Source: an uncultured Clostridium sp.
GTDB taxonomy: Bacteria; Bacillota; Clostridia; Clostridiales; Clostridiaceae
DNA: 7,617 nucleotides
Assembly (NCBI RefSeq): GCF_934754925.1
Contig: NZ_CAKVJA010000070.1
Location: 1-7,617 of the forward strand
Direction: 5' to 3'
The notes beneath the pieces are model-generated. The model saw only the letters and a list, made by a program, of their open reading frames with translations. It was not told the origin of the DNA and searched no databases. Shown here piece by piece: positions 1 through 7,141 of the stretch (positions are counted from its first letter, which is position 1; every line of letters starts with the position of its first letter). The position numbers were made by a program, and so were the translations under genes.

Positions 1-49
1 AAGAAAATCTAAATAAATTATAAGTTTCTCTAATATATAGCCTATTCAA

Positions 50-99
50 ATATATATTTCTAATAATCCTACATATATATATTTCTAATAATCCTACAT
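50..99. repeat. 25-bp tandem direct repeat, two perfect copies
   Basis: Positions 50-74 and 75-99 are identical 25-mers containing TTTCTAATAATCCTACAT. The second copy carries the stop codon (94-96) and last Met codon (97-99) of the rhamnosidase gene on the minus strand, so the duplication straddles the gene's 3' end. The period is not a multiple of three. It looks like a recent slippage duplication. Two copies without spacers rule out a CRISPR array. No convincing terminator hairpin is visible between the gene and the window edge. Confidence 0.9.
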
Positions 100-2754
100 A
101 CTGTTTATTTGTTCTACATTGTATTCTCCACTTCCAAGTTCCTTTGATATATTATCTAATAAATTAACCTTTACTTTAACACCCATAGGTACATTCAATT
201 TTACTTTTTTATTTTCCAACTTTTTATTCCATTGAATTTTTATCTCTCCATAAGGAGTTTCATATGATAAATTACAATATTCAAATGGGCTATTAAAATC
301 TGGCTCAATAATATAAGTAGCCTTCTCAGTAACGGATTTTTTCAATCCTGCAATTTCTCTTACAATAAAATCTTGTACACTTCCTAAAGAATAATGATTA
401 TATGAAGTAATTGTTCTTGTCCCATCTTCTAAAATAGCTTGCCATGATTCCCAAATACTTGTTGCACCTTGATTAACTTGATACAACCATGATGGACACT
501 TTTCTTGAAGTAATAAATCGTATGCTGCCTCTCTATATCCATACTGACATAATGTATCTAATAAAATTGGTGTTGCTAAAAAACCAGTATCTAAGCATCC
601 GTTATTTTCATCAATCATTTCCATTAATCTCTTTACAAATTTATTATTAGTTTCGTCATCTGCCATTTTAAAGTATGCTGCTAATGTATATAATCCCTGT
701 AAATCACCGTCTATAATTCCATCATTATTTACATAAGCTTCATTAAATGCCAATTTAATGTTAGAAGATAAATCTTTATAATATTTACTCTCTTCATCTT
801 TACCTAAAATGTTAGATATTTCGGCCAATAATTGTGTAGAATATGCAAAATACATTGTGGCAACCTGATTTGCTGTAATTTTAGCTGATAGCATAGGATT
901 TGGACTATCATCTTCATTTACAAGACTTGGAGTTAACCAGTCTCCATAATGAAATTCCATATTCCATAAATACTTTTCACATTTTTTTGAATTACTATCC
1001 ACATTGGATTTGCATCTTTCCTCAACATAGCCAATCCACTTTTTCATCATTTCATAATTATCTTTTAAAAAATCTATATCTTCATATTGTTTATAAAGAT
1101 GATATGGTATTATAATACAAGCATCTGACCATCCTGCAGCACTTATATTTCCAAAACCACTACTTAACATATCATCTGATTCTATCCATGGTATAAGCCC
1201 TGGAACCTGTCCATTTTCATATTGATCTAATCTCATATTTTGAAGCCATCGCTTCATAAAATTATCTATTTTCATATTAAATATGGCTGTTGGAGTATAA
1301 ATTTGAGCATCACCTGTCCACCCCCCCTTTTCTCTTTGAGGGCAATCAGTAGGAACAGAAATAAAATTACTTTCCTGAGAATGATATATATTTTCTAATA
1401 ACTTATTTACTTTTTCATTAGATGTAGTAATATAACCAGTTCTTTTTAAATCGCTTGATAAAACATAAGCAGTAAAATTTTCTTTGCTAACTTCTGTTGT
1501 ATTTTCTGTTACTTTAACATATCTAAACCCTTGGTAAGTGAACTTTGGAATAAATACTTCTTCCTCTTCACCTGATAATTCATAAGTAGTTGTTTGATAT
1601 TTATTTTGTCCCATTATGTTAAAAAAGAAATTACCTTCCTTATCTAACTCTTCAGCATGCTGAAGTTGAATTATCTCACCTTTTTCACCTTTTATTTTAA
1701 CTTCTACTATCCCTGCAATATTTCTTCCGAAATCAACTACAGTTTCACCTTTCGGAGTAATTATTATCTTTTTAGCCTCTATTTTCTCAATGCACCTAAT
1801 AGGCTCTGCCATATCTACCTGCAATTGATTATATCCATAATTCCTTTCAACAACCCCATAATATGTTTTATTATTAAAATTATGGTTTTGACTTTCTCCA
1901 ATAAATAAATCTGAATATTCAACTTTACTAGTTGAGGCTTTAAAAGAACTATCTGTAGCAATAACCTCTAATTCTCCATCACTATACTCTACTTCTATCT
2001 GAGATAATAGAGCTACTTTATCTCCAAATTGGTGACCAATACCAGCTAATCCTATCTTTCCTTTATACCATCCATCTGCTACAGTAATCTCAATTTTATT
2101 TTCACCATTTTTAATTTGGCTAGTTATATCATGAGTTTGATAACACTGCATCTTTGGGTATGTTACAAATCCTGGTGCCAAATATTCATCACCTATTTTT
2201 TTATTATTCAATACTGCTTCATATATCCCATGTGCAGTTACGTATATCCTTGCTTTTTTAACCTTTTTATTTTTAATTTTAAATTCTTTTGAAAATTCTA
2301 TAGGAGAATCTAATGGTATCTCTCTTATTTCAGCTGGATTTGAATGATAAGAAAAAACTTTTCCCATATTAAAATCTTCTTTTACTGAAACTATATCTTT
2401 ATCTGCTTCAATCCATTTAGCTATCCAATCTTCTTTTGATAATCCTATTTCAAAGTTTTTAAATTGACTTTCTGCAAATTCCCCATAATTATTCCATACC
2501 TTTATCTTAAAAAAATATTGTCCTCTTCCTTTTAAAGTTATTCCTTCATATTTTACATTAATCGAATTACTACTATTAATCCTACCTGAATTCCAAATAA
2601 CTTTATTATATTCATTACAAATTTCTATTTCATAAGATTCTTGAAATGCATTATTTTTATCAGATTCCATCTGCCAACTAAAGCTTAATTTATCATTATT
2701 AATTACTGCATGTTTTTCTATATTATTTATAGTACATTTTTTTATTACAAACAT
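94..2754 (-). CDS. GH78 alpha-L-rhamnosidase, cytoplasmic
   Basis: Hydrolyses terminal alpha-L-rhamnose from glycosides by the inverting GH78 mechanism. The protein is 886 residues from the chosen ATG, a normal length for multidomain bacterial GH78. Approximate domain order: Fn3-like domain (20-105), rhamnosidase N-terminal beta domain (155-320), a second beta domain (320-435), (alpha/alpha)6 catalytic barrel (440-803), C-terminal beta domain (805-880). The signature DCPQREKGGWTGD supplies D470, E475 (expected general acid) and D482. The motif SIWESW supplies E769 (expected general base), followed by the family motif SYNHYSLG near 784-791. No signal peptide or membrane segment is visible. Start choice: ATG at 2754 has GGAGG eight bases upstream. 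An in-frame TTG at 2793 with its own GGAGG would add 13 residues. It is divergent from the cupin AraC gene, the likely regulator. Sixteen of 17 arginine codons are AGA/AGG. Family assignment is firm; the natural substrate is unknown. Confidence 0.95.
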   Translation of the reverse strand: MFVIKKCTINNIEKHAVINNDKLSFSWQMESDKNNAFQESYEIEICNEYNKVIWNSGRINSSNSINVKYEGITLKGRGQYFFKIKVWNNYGEFAESQFKNFEIGLSKEDWIAKWIEADKDIVSVKEDFNMGKVFSYHSNPAEIREIPLDSPIEFSKEFKIKNKKVKKARIYVTAHGIYEAVLNNKKIGDEYLAPGFVTYPKMQCYQTHDITSQIKNGENKIEITVADGWYKGKIGLAGIGHQFGDKVALLSQIEVEYSDGELEVIATDSSFKASTSKVEYSDLFIGESQNHNFNNKTYYGVVERNYGYNQLQVDMAEPIRCIEKIEAKKIIITPKGETVVDFGRNIAGIVEVKIKGEKGEIIQLQHAEELDKEGNFFFNIMGQNKYQTTTYELSGEEEEVFIPKFTYQGFRYVKVTENTTEVSKENFTAYVLSSDLKRTGYITTSNEKVNKLLENIYHSQESNFISVPTDCPQREKGGWTGDAQIYTPTAIFNMKIDNFMKRWLQNMRLDQYENGQVPGLIPWIESDDMLSSGFGNISAAGWSDACIIIPYHLYKQYEDIDFLKDNYEMMKKWIGYVEERCKSNVDSNSKKCEKYLWNMEFHYGDWLTPSLVNEDDSPNPMLSAKITANQVATMYFAYSTQLLAEISNILGKDEESKYYKDLSSNIKLAFNEAYVNNDGIIDGDLQGLYTLAAYFKMADDETNNKFVKRLMEMIDENNGCLDTGFLATPILLDTLCQYGYREAAYDLLLQEKCPSWLYQVNQGATSIWESWQAILEDGTRTITSYNHYSLGSVQDFIVREIAGLKKSVTEKATYIIEPDFNSPFEYCNLSYETPYGEIKIQWNKKLENKKVKLNVPMGVKVKVNLLDNISKELGSGEYNVEQINSM

Positions 2755-2762
2755 TTTATTTT

Positions 2763-2767
2763 CCTCC
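2763..2767 (-). promoter_or_regulatory. Ribosome binding site deciding the GH78 start
   Basis: GGAGG on the minus strand lies eight bases before ATG 2754. A second GGAGG at 2804-2808 lies ten bases before an in-frame TTG at 2793. The ATG codon and the closer-to-ideal spacing favour 2754. Confidence 0.75.
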
Positions 2768-2837
2768 ATAAAGTGAAATTTTAATTTAATCAATTGAACT
2801 TTGCCTCCATATAAAAGTAGATGGTGATTTCTATCTT

Positions 2838-2882
2838 ACACTTATATTTGCATTCACTCTTTACTTAAAATATAACACTTAT
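2838..2882. repeat. Short direct repeats in the GH78 upstream region
   Basis: ACACTTAT occurs at 2838-2845 and 2875-2882, 37 bases apart. A related CACT-containing stretch begins at 2855, exactly 21 bases before the one at 2876, and 9 of the first 13 bases agree between those two. Spacing near two helical turns is typical of AraC-family half-sites, so these could be the binding sites activating the rhamnosidase gene. The region is AT-rich and chance similarity is possible. No strong -35/-10 pair was found for the rhamnosidase itself, which would fit an activator-dependent promoter. Confidence 0.3.
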
Positions 2883-2957
2883 TTATTACTTTTTAATTGT
2901 ACTAATCTTATTTTTCTATTGTATTTATATTAGATATGTTCATCTATAGAATAAAAC

Positions 2958-2974
2958 TACAATAGCTTATTGTA
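2958..2974. promoter_or_regulatory. Palindromic operator candidate in front of araC-type gene
   Basis: TACAATAGCTTATTGTA is a perfect inverted repeat with 7-base arms around a 3-base centre. It overlaps the -35 box (2970-2975) of the promoter for the cupin AraC gene, where a bound protein would block RNA polymerase. Repression of the regulator gene, by itself or by a dimeric repressor, is inference. Confidence 0.45.
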
Positions 2975-2998
2975 ATAGTTTACCTTTTAATCTATAAT
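2970..2998 (+). promoter_or_regulatory. Sigma-A type promoter of the cupin AraC gene
   Basis: TTGTAA (2970-2975) and a consensus TATAAT (2993-2998) are separated by exactly 17 bases. Transcription would begin near 3005, leaving a leader of about 25 bases that contains the ribosome binding site. Confidence 0.7.
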
Positions 2999-3018
2999 CA
3001 ATTTAATTCATTATTTAC

Positions 3019-3024
3019 AGGAGG
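3019..3024 (+). promoter_or_regulatory. Ribosome binding site of the cupin AraC gene
   Basis: AGGAGG lies five bases before ATG 3030, a strong site that fixes this start codon. Confidence 0.85.
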
Positions 3025-3029
3025 TTTAT

Positions 3030-4043
3030 ATGAATATTAGTACTTTTGAGGATTTAATTATTAATTCTTCTCTTTTTAATACTCCACCATCTGGAGTACT
3101 ATCTACCATTAAATCTAAGAATAAACTATCTAACAATAATAGAATAATTTTTCCAGATGACATTTTTTCTACCGGAGATGATGTTATCGTTATTAATCAT
3201 CCCCCTGTTGCTAATGACCGTTCCCCTCATTATCATGACTTTTTTGAACTTATGTATATGTATAAAGGAAGTTGTAAGCAAGTAATAAATGATAAAGCAC
3301 TTATATTAAATGAGGGAGATATATGTATTTTAGGCATGAGGGATTCTCACTCCGTTATAGTGGAGAATACTGATAATATATTGTTTAATATTATGATAAA
3401 AAAGTCTCTATTTGATAAATCTTTTTTATCTTTAATTTCTGAAAATGATTTACTTAGTAGTTTTTTTGTTACATCACTTTTTAATAATAATAAACTTCAA
3501 CATTATCTATACTTTCCTTATAAAGATAATAATTCTATTCAGTATATCACTCAACAGCTTATTTCTGAATATGTACAAAAAAAAGTTTGTTATAAAAAAT
3601 CTATTGAATGTTACTTAGCATTACTTTTTTCAGAATTACTTAGAGAATATCAATCTACAATTGACAAAGAAAATTATAATAGTATGGGAAATAATAATTT
3701 ATCCGATATATTGTCTTATATAAACACACATAAAGCTACAGCAACACTTGCAAGTGTTGCAGAGCATTTTCATTATAGTCCCAGCTATTTATCAACCTTA
3801 ATAAAAAAACATACTAATAAAAGTTTTTCTGATATATTGCAACAAAGCAAGCTTGAAGAAGCCTGTCATTATCTTACTAATACTAATTTAAGCATTGATG
3901 AAATTGTCCAAGTTCTAGGATATTATGATAAAAGCTATTTTTATAAAATATTTAAAAAGAAATACTCTATAACTCCTATACAATACAAGAATAATATAAA
4001 ACTCAATCAAAAATTTAAAAGTAACTATATTAAAAAGAACTGA
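3030..4043 (+). CDS. AraC-family transcriptional regulator with cupin sensor domain
   Basis: A 337-residue sugar-type AraC regulator. Residues about 50-125 form a cupin-like ligand domain: HYHDFFELMYMYKGS at 67-81, with the His-x-His and Glu typical of these folds, then LNEGDICIL (93-101). Residues about 224-320 form the AraC DNA-binding domain with two helix-turn-helix units. The first contains LASVAEHFHYSPSYLSTLIKK (240-260). The second contains LSIDEIVQVLGYYDKSYFY (287-305) and is followed by the usual ITPIQYK (314-320). A roughly 50-residue N-terminal extension precedes the cupin. The gene is divergent from the GH78 gene across 275 bases, so it most likely activates that gene on sensing a rhamnose-containing sugar. 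That target and ligand are inferred from position. It also converges on the GH3 gene, whose control is more likely by the other AraC gene. The stop codon lies inside a strong terminator hairpin. Confidence 0.92.
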   Translation: MNISTFEDLIINSSLFNTPPSGVLSTIKSKNKLSNNNRIIFPDDIFSTGDDVIVINHPPVANDRSPHYHDFFELMYMYKGSCKQVINDKALILNEGDICILGMRDSHSVIVENTDNILFNIMIKKSLFDKSFLSLISENDLLSSFFVTSLFNNNKLQHYLYFPYKDNNSIQYITQQLISEYVQKKVCYKKSIECYLALLFSELLREYQSTIDKENYNSMGNNNLSDILSYINTHKATATLASVAEHFHYSPSYLSTLIKKHTNKSFSDILQQSKLEEACHYLTNTNLSIDEIVQVLGYYDKSYFYKIFKKKYSITPIQYKNNIKLNQKFKSNYIKKN

Positions 4044-4081
4044 TTTCTAAATACTATCTAGAAATCAGTTCTTTTTAATAT
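4027..4081. terminator. Strong hairpin, probably a bidirectional terminator
   Basis: A perfect 23-bp stem (4027-4049 paired with 4059-4081) surrounds a 9-base loop. The GC-containing core AAGAACTGATTTCTA is flanked by A5 on the left and T5 on the right, so a U-tract follows the stem in either direction. It would end the AraC transcript on the plus strand and stop read-through from the GH3 side on the minus strand. The AraC stop TGA (4041-4043) and the stop TAA of the fbp remnant (4075-4077, minus) both lie within the stem. Confidence 0.9.
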
Positions 4082-4215
4082 TTATTAGAATTAAAGCAAA
4101 TTTCTTCATCATCTCTAAGATTGTAATAAGGATTTAATATTGCTTCTAAGTTTATTATCTCTGTTAATGCAGCTGCAATACTAGGATATTGTTTAGATAA
4201 TAATTTGACTTTTTT
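4075..4215 (-). pseudogene. fbp: Collapsed fragment of class III fructose-1,6-bisphosphatase
   Basis: On the minus strand an open stretch ending at TAA 4075-4077 encodes two pieces that both resemble class III fructose-1,6-bisphosphatase (the Bacillus/Clostridium gluconeogenic enzyme, about 650-670 residues), joined in the same frame. The first piece, LLSKQYPSI...EIINLEAILN (about 4132-4203), resembles the family's N-terminus, which normally continues LPKGTEHF. The second, NPYYNLRDDEEIC (about 4096-4134), resembles a segment far downstream (B. subtilis has NPYYYLREDE). The Asn codon 4132-4134 fits both sides, so the junction looks like an internal deletion of several hundred codons. The C-terminus is also lost and no good start codon or ribosome binding site remains. 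The product would lack the metal-binding phosphatase core and cannot be an enzyme. The assignment rests on recalled family sequences, not on a search. Confidence 0.75.
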
Positions 4216-4225
4216 ATATATAAAT

Positions 4226-4263
4226 AAAGCTATATTAGTCTAAACCTAAACTAATATAGCTTT
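4226..4263 (-). terminator. Terminator hairpin downstream of the GH3 gene
   Basis: A perfect 14-bp stem (4226-4239 with 4250-4263; core GCTATATTAGT) and a 10-base loop lie 37 bases past the GH3 stop codon. On the minus strand the stem is followed by TTTATTTATAT, a discontinuous U-rich tail. On the plus strand it is followed by only a few T residues, so its main direction is probably minus. The stem itself is AT-rich. Confidence 0.75.
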
Positions 4264-4299
4264 TAAGCATTTTACTATAGTTATATTAACATATTACCA

Positions 4300-7083
4300 T
4301 TAAAACGGTAATTTACCACTTTCCTTAAATCTAATTACAACTTTATCTATCTCTAATCCATTTGCTCCGAAGTATAATTTTATATAATGATTTACTCCAA
4401 ATACAAATCCTAAATCTCTAGTTTCTGTAACCCATTTTCCTTCAGTGCCCCTAATAGTTATAGTTGTTTTTAACGCATTATCATAATAAACAGATAATGG
4501 TAATTGAGCTAATGGTCCTTGTTCTGACTTCATTGTTACCTCAATATCATATAAACCTAATTCATTAAGAGAAATACCAAATACCTCTGAACTTCCCTTT
4601 TTATTATTAAATTTACTTCCATCAATAATTACATCATTAGTTTCCTTATCTGCGTAATAATAAACTACATTCTCAGCTAAAATATCATTATCATCTTGCT
4701 TATTAATCTCATCTAATTCTTCTTTACTAATACGCCCTAATTCATGAAGCATCGAAGGAGATTTCATTATAAAACTTAAAATATTTTTTGCATTTCTTTG
4801 TAAATCACTTCTAGTAATTTCACCAGATTCTAATTTTTCCTTAACATTATCATTCTCTGGATTTAATTCAGAATTAGATACACACATATATATATCATTT
4901 TGTGCTGCTACCATAGGTGCTTTATTTTCCCTTGTAGACTTTTCTCCTTCGTTATTTGCTTCTGCCCACCAATCAGTCATAACTATTCCATCAAATCCCC
5001 ATTCTTTTCTTAGGATTGTTGTGCATAAATCATAGCTTCCTGCTGTCCAAATACCATTTACTGGATTATAAGTAGTCATAACAGAACGTGCTTTACCTTC
5101 TTTAACGGCAATTTCAAACCCTCTTAAATATATTTCACGTAAAGCTCTTTCTGATACTATAGAATCAACAAGACGTCTTGATGCCTCTTGATTATTAGCA
5201 CAGAAATGCTTAATAGTAGGTGCTGCTCCATTTTCTTGCATTCCTATTACTTGAGCTGCACTTATTTTACCTGTCACTAATGGATCTTCTGAAACATACT
5301 CAAAGTTACGCCCATTTAGTGGATTTCTATGAATATTCATACCTGGTCCTAAAAGTGAATCTATTTTATTTTTACGAAGCTCTAATCCTGTCATAGTATA
5401 AAGTTCTTTTACTAATTCTTCATTAAATGTACATCCTAATGCAGTTCCATTCGGTAATGAAAATGCCTTAGTTCCACAGTCCATACGTATTCCTGAAGGT
5501 CCATCTGCACAACATGCAACTGGTATTCCAAAATTTCTTAATTCATCTGTAAGACCACCAAATGCTGCTGCAGTACCAGGTGTTACTTTAGGACTACACA
5601 TTCCTTCACCACGGAACATATAAATTAAATCATTATCACTTAATTGTGCAACGAATTCATCTAAAGATACTTTTTTGTCAAACACATCTCCAAGCTTATA
5701 TCCTTTATTACCTGTATAATTTATTTCTTGTTCACGTTCTGCCTTCATTCTTAAATATGGATTTATAGTTCTTGTTGGAACATCATCTCTTGAAATTTCA
5801 TAATTTCCATCTTCATTAATAACTGGCTTAATACGTTCAAATGAAACTGTTGGTGCATATGCTTCCTCTAGCTTTTCAATTACAGTAAACTCTTCATGAT
5901 ACTCTCCAGAAACTATTGCACTTCTAACATCTGAACCAATATAAATCTTGTAACATCCCGATTCTAATACATAAGATGACTTATATCCTGTTACTCCACT
6001 ATCATCATAAGATGCAATATAGTACTTAGGAATTTTCACTGTTGCTTTTTCACTTTCACCTGAATTAATAACATTTGTTTTTGTAAAACCTACTAGAGAT
6101 CTTGATGGCTTTCCAAGTTTTCCTTGTGGTGCTTCTATATAAACTTGTACAACTTCCTTTCCTGCCATTTCTCCTTTATTAATAACATCTGCTTCAACAA
6201 TAATTTCTTTATCTGTAACTTCTAAAAGCTTTCCTTTAACCTCAAAATTACTGTAAGATAGTCCGTAACCAAATGGATACATTACCTTATCTTTAGCAAA
6301 TGATTCGAAATAACGATATCCTACATAAATATCTTCCTTATAATAATTTCTTTCTTCATCTCCAAAATTTTCAGTTGATGGATAATCCTCAATATTTCTT
6401 GCAATAGTATCTGTTAATTTTCCACATGGATTTACCTTACCTGTTAGTACATCAACAACACCATTACCACCTTCTTGTCCACCCTGCCATACATAAAGAA
6501 CAGAAGAAGGATTATATTTCTCTACCCATTTCATATCTATAATATTACCTACATTTAAGATTACAGCTGTTCTTTTAAATGCCTTACTAACTTTTTCAAT
6601 CATACTTTCTTCTTCTTCAGTTAAAAGATAACTTCCTGGTTCATTTTTACTATCTTGATCTTCTCCTGCAGTTCGTCCTATTATAACTAATGCAATATCT
6701 GCATCTGAAGCAGCTTTCACTACTGAATCTGAAAGACCCATTTCTTTTTGAGACCAAGGTACATTTCCCCACCCCTTACCTTCATCATAAGGATTCTCTT
6801 CAATCCATTCTTCATATACTTTTAATAGATTTTCATCTAAAGTTACATCTTTATATTCTCTTAAAGCATCTAAAATACTAACTACATATCTTGTATTAAC
6901 AAGACCTCCTGAACCTAATCCACTTTTATAATAATTAAAAGCACTTCTTCCAAATACAGCTACCTTATCACCATTTCTAAGTGGAAGTGCCTTATCCTCA
7001 TTTTTTAATAATACACAACTTTCTGCCGCTGCCTGTCTTGCAATACTTGCATACTTTTCTAAATCCAATGCATATTTTCCCAT
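4300..7083 (-). CDS. GH3 beta-glycosidase (beta-glucosidase type), swapped domain order
   Basis: A retaining GH3 enzyme of 927 residues that removes non-reducing beta-linked sugars, most likely glucose. The domain order is reversed from the commonest GH3 layout. The alpha/beta sandwich domain comes first (about 10-230; AAAESCVLLKNEDKALPL at 18-35). A fibronectin-III-like domain follows (about 280-390). The TIM-barrel domain comes last (about 475-765). Key residues: nucleophile D704 in GIVMTDWW; substrate contacts D527/R533 in DGPSGIR, R592 in NGRNFEYVSEDP and K625/H626 in IKHF. E141 in TAGEDQD is the probable acid/base. The last 110-120 residues form a separate beta-rich module resembling a carbohydrate-binding beta-sandwich. 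There is no signal peptide, so it should be cytoplasmic. The start is ATG 7083 with GGAGG five bases upstream; ATG 7095 overlaps that site and has none of its own. It is divergent from the partial AraC gene. Twelve of 35 arginine codons are CGN, unlike the rhamnosidase. Xylosidase or other beta-glycosidase specificity is possible. Confidence 0.94.
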   Translation of the reverse strand: MGKYALDLEKYASIARQAAAESCVLLKNEDKALPLRNGDKVAVFGRSAFNYYKSGLGSGGLVNTRYVVSILDALREYKDVTLDENLLKVYEEWIEENPYDEGKGWGNVPWSQKEMGLSDSVVKAASDADIALVIIGRTAGEDQDSKNEPGSYLLTEEEESMIEKVSKAFKRTAVILNVGNIIDMKWVEKYNPSSVLYVWQGGQEGGNGVVDVLTGKVNPCGKLTDTIARNIEDYPSTENFGDEERNYYKEDIYVGYRYFESFAKDKVMYPFGYGLSYSNFEVKGKLLEVTDKEIIVEADVINKGEMAGKEVVQVYIEAPQGKLGKPSRSLVGFTKTNVINSGESEKATVKIPKYYIASYDDSGVTGYKSSYVLESGCYKIYIGSDVRSAIVSGEYHEEFTVIEKLEEAYAPTVSFERIKPVINEDGNYEISRDDVPTRTINPYLRMKAEREQEINYTGNKGYKLGDVFDKKVSLDEFVAQLSDNDLIYMFRGEGMCSPKVTPGTAAAFGGLTDELRNFGIPVACCADGPSGIRMDCGTKAFSLPNGTALGCTFNEELVKELYTMTGLELRKNKIDSLLGPGMNIHRNPLNGRNFEYVSEDPLVTGKISAAQVIGMQENGAAPTIKHFCANNQEASRRLVDSIVSERALREIYLRGFEIAVKEGKARSVMTTYNPVNGIWTAGSYDLCTTILRKEWGFDGIVMTDWWAEANNEGEKSTRENKAPMVAAQNDIYMCVSNSELNPENDNVKEKLESGEITRSDLQRNAKNILSFIMKSPSMLHELGRISKEELDEINKQDDNDILAENVVYYYADKETNDVIIDGSKFNNKKGSSEVFGISLNELGLYDIEVTMKSEQGPLAQLPLSVYYDNALKTTITIRGTEGKWVTETRDLGFVFGVNHYIKLYFGANGLEIDKVVIRFKESGKLPF

Positions 7084-7088
7084 AATAT

Positions 7089-7093
7089 CCTCC
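7089..7093 (-). promoter_or_regulatory. Ribosome binding site deciding the GH3 start
   Basis: GGAGG on the minus strand lies five bases before ATG 7083. The alternative in-frame ATG at 7095 is immediately followed by this GGAGG and has no Shine-Dalgarno sequence upstream, so the start is placed at 7083. Confidence 0.8.
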
Positions 7094-7141
7094 ATTAAAT
7101 CTATTATATTAATTAACTTTTACCTATTATCAAATTTCTTG

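Noticed and set aside
1..49. Terminator for the GH78 transcript
   Set aside because: Only weak AT pairings such as AGAAA with TTTCT are visible; no stable stem with a U-tract.
50..99. Start of a CRISPR array
   Set aside because: Only two adjacent copies without spacers, overlapping a gene end.
900..1115. Plus-strand open frame of 71 codons
   Set aside because: It lies wholly antisense to the GH78 catalytic barrel, has low-complexity Tyr/His/Leu-rich translation and no supporting ribosome binding site.
1657..1908. Plus-strand open frame of 83 codons, Phe/Tyr/Ile-rich like a membrane protein
   Set aside because: It is antisense to conserved GH78 sequence; the hydrophobic look comes from reading AT-rich coding DNA in reverse.
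2790..2810. Six-codon frame ahead of GH78 as a regulatory leader peptide
   Set aside because: It has no ribosome binding site of its own, no codon bias suggesting attenuation and no alternative hairpins around it.
2971..2984. cre-like TGTAATAGTTTACC near the cupin AraC promoter
   Set aside because: It misses three specified consensus positions, including the C of the central CG, so it is too weak to call.
6690..6881. Plus-strand open frame of 63 codons
   Set aside because: It is antisense to the GH3 sandwich domain, with no ribosome binding site and low-complexity Leu/His content.
4300..7083. GH3 gene as a rearranged or broken gene because its domains are in the wrong order
   Set aside because: The frame is intact, both domains keep their catalytic residues, and the swapped order is known in working GH3 enzymes.
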